DNA of 16,415 bases from Propionibacteriaceae bacterium. Lineage in GTDB: Bacteria > Actinomycetota > Actinomycetes > Propionibacteriales > Propionibacteriaceae. This document shows, piece by piece, positions 15,780 through 16,415 of this stretch. A model generated the notes under the pieces. That model was not told the DNA's origin and made no database searches. It saw nothing but the letters and a program-made list of their open reading frames with translations. Each line of letters begins with the position of its first letter. The stretch's first letter is position 1. Where the stretch lies: the NCBI GenBank assembly GCA_905372155.1, contig CAJPNZ010000067.1:1-16415 (forward strand). Direction: 5' to 3'. A program made the position numbers and the translations under genes.

Positions 15780-16415
15780 TCATTTCTTCGGTTCCCGGCT
15801 GGAACCTTCGTTCCTCTCACCACTGTCATGGGGCTGCGGCTTCCGGGAACGCCGCTCCGTTTCTGCCTTCACCCGCCGAAGCGACCTCAGGGAGAAAAAA
15901 GCAGCGGGCCGAGCGTACCAAGGCTTCGTGGCCAGAAGTGAACTCCTGAGCTCTCCGCTTCGTTCCCAGACCGATTCGCGCACAGCCGCTCCTGGCTCCT
16001 CCGGCCCGAAGACGGACGCGTCCACCTGATCCGCCATGGGTCTGATCGGCAGGTTCGGGTAGTCCTCCTGAAGGTCGTCGGCGGATTCCCGGCGTGTGTA
16101 GTTCGCGACCACGGCGAAACCCAGGTCTCTGGCGCGATCCACCACCTCGTCCCAAGCACCGGCCACCTGGTCGGCGATCTCCCCTTTCCTGCGCCTCGTG
16201 AATGCCCGTCGTCCCTTGATGATGGCGATGACGATCAGTGGGGACAGGACGAGCAGGATTCCCCCCGCTCCAATGGCGATCATGATGACAACCTGCACCC
16301 AGTCCGGTGCCTGCTCCTTCGGGTTGTCGAACTCCACCTCCTGCTGATCGACGACGACGGTTTCGTCCTCGACGTGTGCGGGGGGAGTCGGCGGTGGATC
16401 GACGCGGGGTTTCGG
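15780..16415 (-). CDS. C-terminal part of a transglutaminase-like (TgpA/DUF3488-type) membrane protein, cut by window edge
   Basis: The frame is open to the window end: before the GTG at 16337 it continues upstream as a Pro-rich stretch (VDPPPTPPAHVEDE), so that GTG is not the true start. The visible 211 residues hold a membrane helix (VVIMIAIGAGGILLVLSPLIVIAII), a basic patch (KGRRAFTRRRKG), and a soluble tail with AWDEVVDRARDLGFAV, TRRESADDL, DASVFGPEEPG and a final SLRSLRR, the usual end of actinobacterial transglutaminase-domain proteins encoded beside DUF58 and MoxR genes. The catalytic core lies outside the window, so the call rests on this tail and on gene context. Its TGA overlaps the RBS of the next gene, seven bases away. 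Confidence 0.7.
   Translation of the reverse strand, partial: PKPRVDPPPTPPAHVEDETVVVDQQEVEFDNPKEQAPDWVQVVIMIAIGAGGILLVLSPLIVIAIIKGRRAFTRRRKGEIADQVAGAWDEVVDRARDLGFAVVANYTRRESADDLQEDYPNLPIRPMADQVDASVFGPEEPGAAVRESVWERSGELRSSLLATKPWYARPAAFFSLRSLRRVKAETERRSRKPQPHDSGERNEGSSREPKK

Overview
This window is high-GC DNA with every convincing gene on the minus strand. Gene content and order suggest an actinobacterium: an FHA / PP2C / Ser-Thr-kinase operon, then pyrE, LemA, DUF368, a SpoU-type methylase and class II fba. Propionibacteriaceae is plausible, but this is inference and I cannot name a genus. Transcription runs from right to left, so the description below starts at position 16415.

Right part (about 9.87-16.4 kb): a tightly packed signalling operon. 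In order it encodes the C-terminal end of a transglutaminase-type (TgpA-like) membrane protein cut by the window edge, an RDD membrane protein fused to an FHA domain, a PP2C phosphatase, a zinc-ribbon FHA protein, a transmembrane Ser/Thr kinase with an Fn3-like ectodomain, and a spermidine-synthase-fold protein. The first five genes are joined by a stop-overlapping RBS, an ATGA overlap and two TGATG overlaps. The content resembles the PFNA-type cluster (kinase, Fn3, AAA ATPase, DUF58, transglutaminase) known from bifidobacteria and relatives.

Middle part (5.19-9.82 kb): intact housekeeping genes. These are pyrE, a LemA protein, a DUF368 (PopT-type) undecaprenyl-phosphate translocase, a SpoU 2'-O-methyltransferase, a two-helix membrane protein with a PH-like tail, and class II fructose-bisphosphate aldolase followed by a hairpin terminator.

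Left part (72-5122): a decayed deoxysugar (L-fucose-like) uptake and catabolism locus. Its LacI-family regulator and the body of its ABC permease look intact. The RbsA-like ATPase has a frameshift at its first Walker A, a compensated pair of indels in the second ATPase domain, and has lost the second ABC signature. The permease has lost its stop and is fused in frame to the last ~128 codons of an L-fucose isomerase gene, which itself carries a 2-nt frameshift. The RhaB/FucK-type sugar kinase lacks about half of its length through an in-frame internal deletion, and the RbsD/FucU mutarotase lacks its N-terminus. Palindromic LacI-type operator candidates lie before both transcription units. The flanking genes show no such damage, so I read this as real, recent gene decay; assembly error is the main alternative. 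No RNA genes, insertion sequences or CRISPR arrays were seen, and no stretch over 300 bases lacks a gene.
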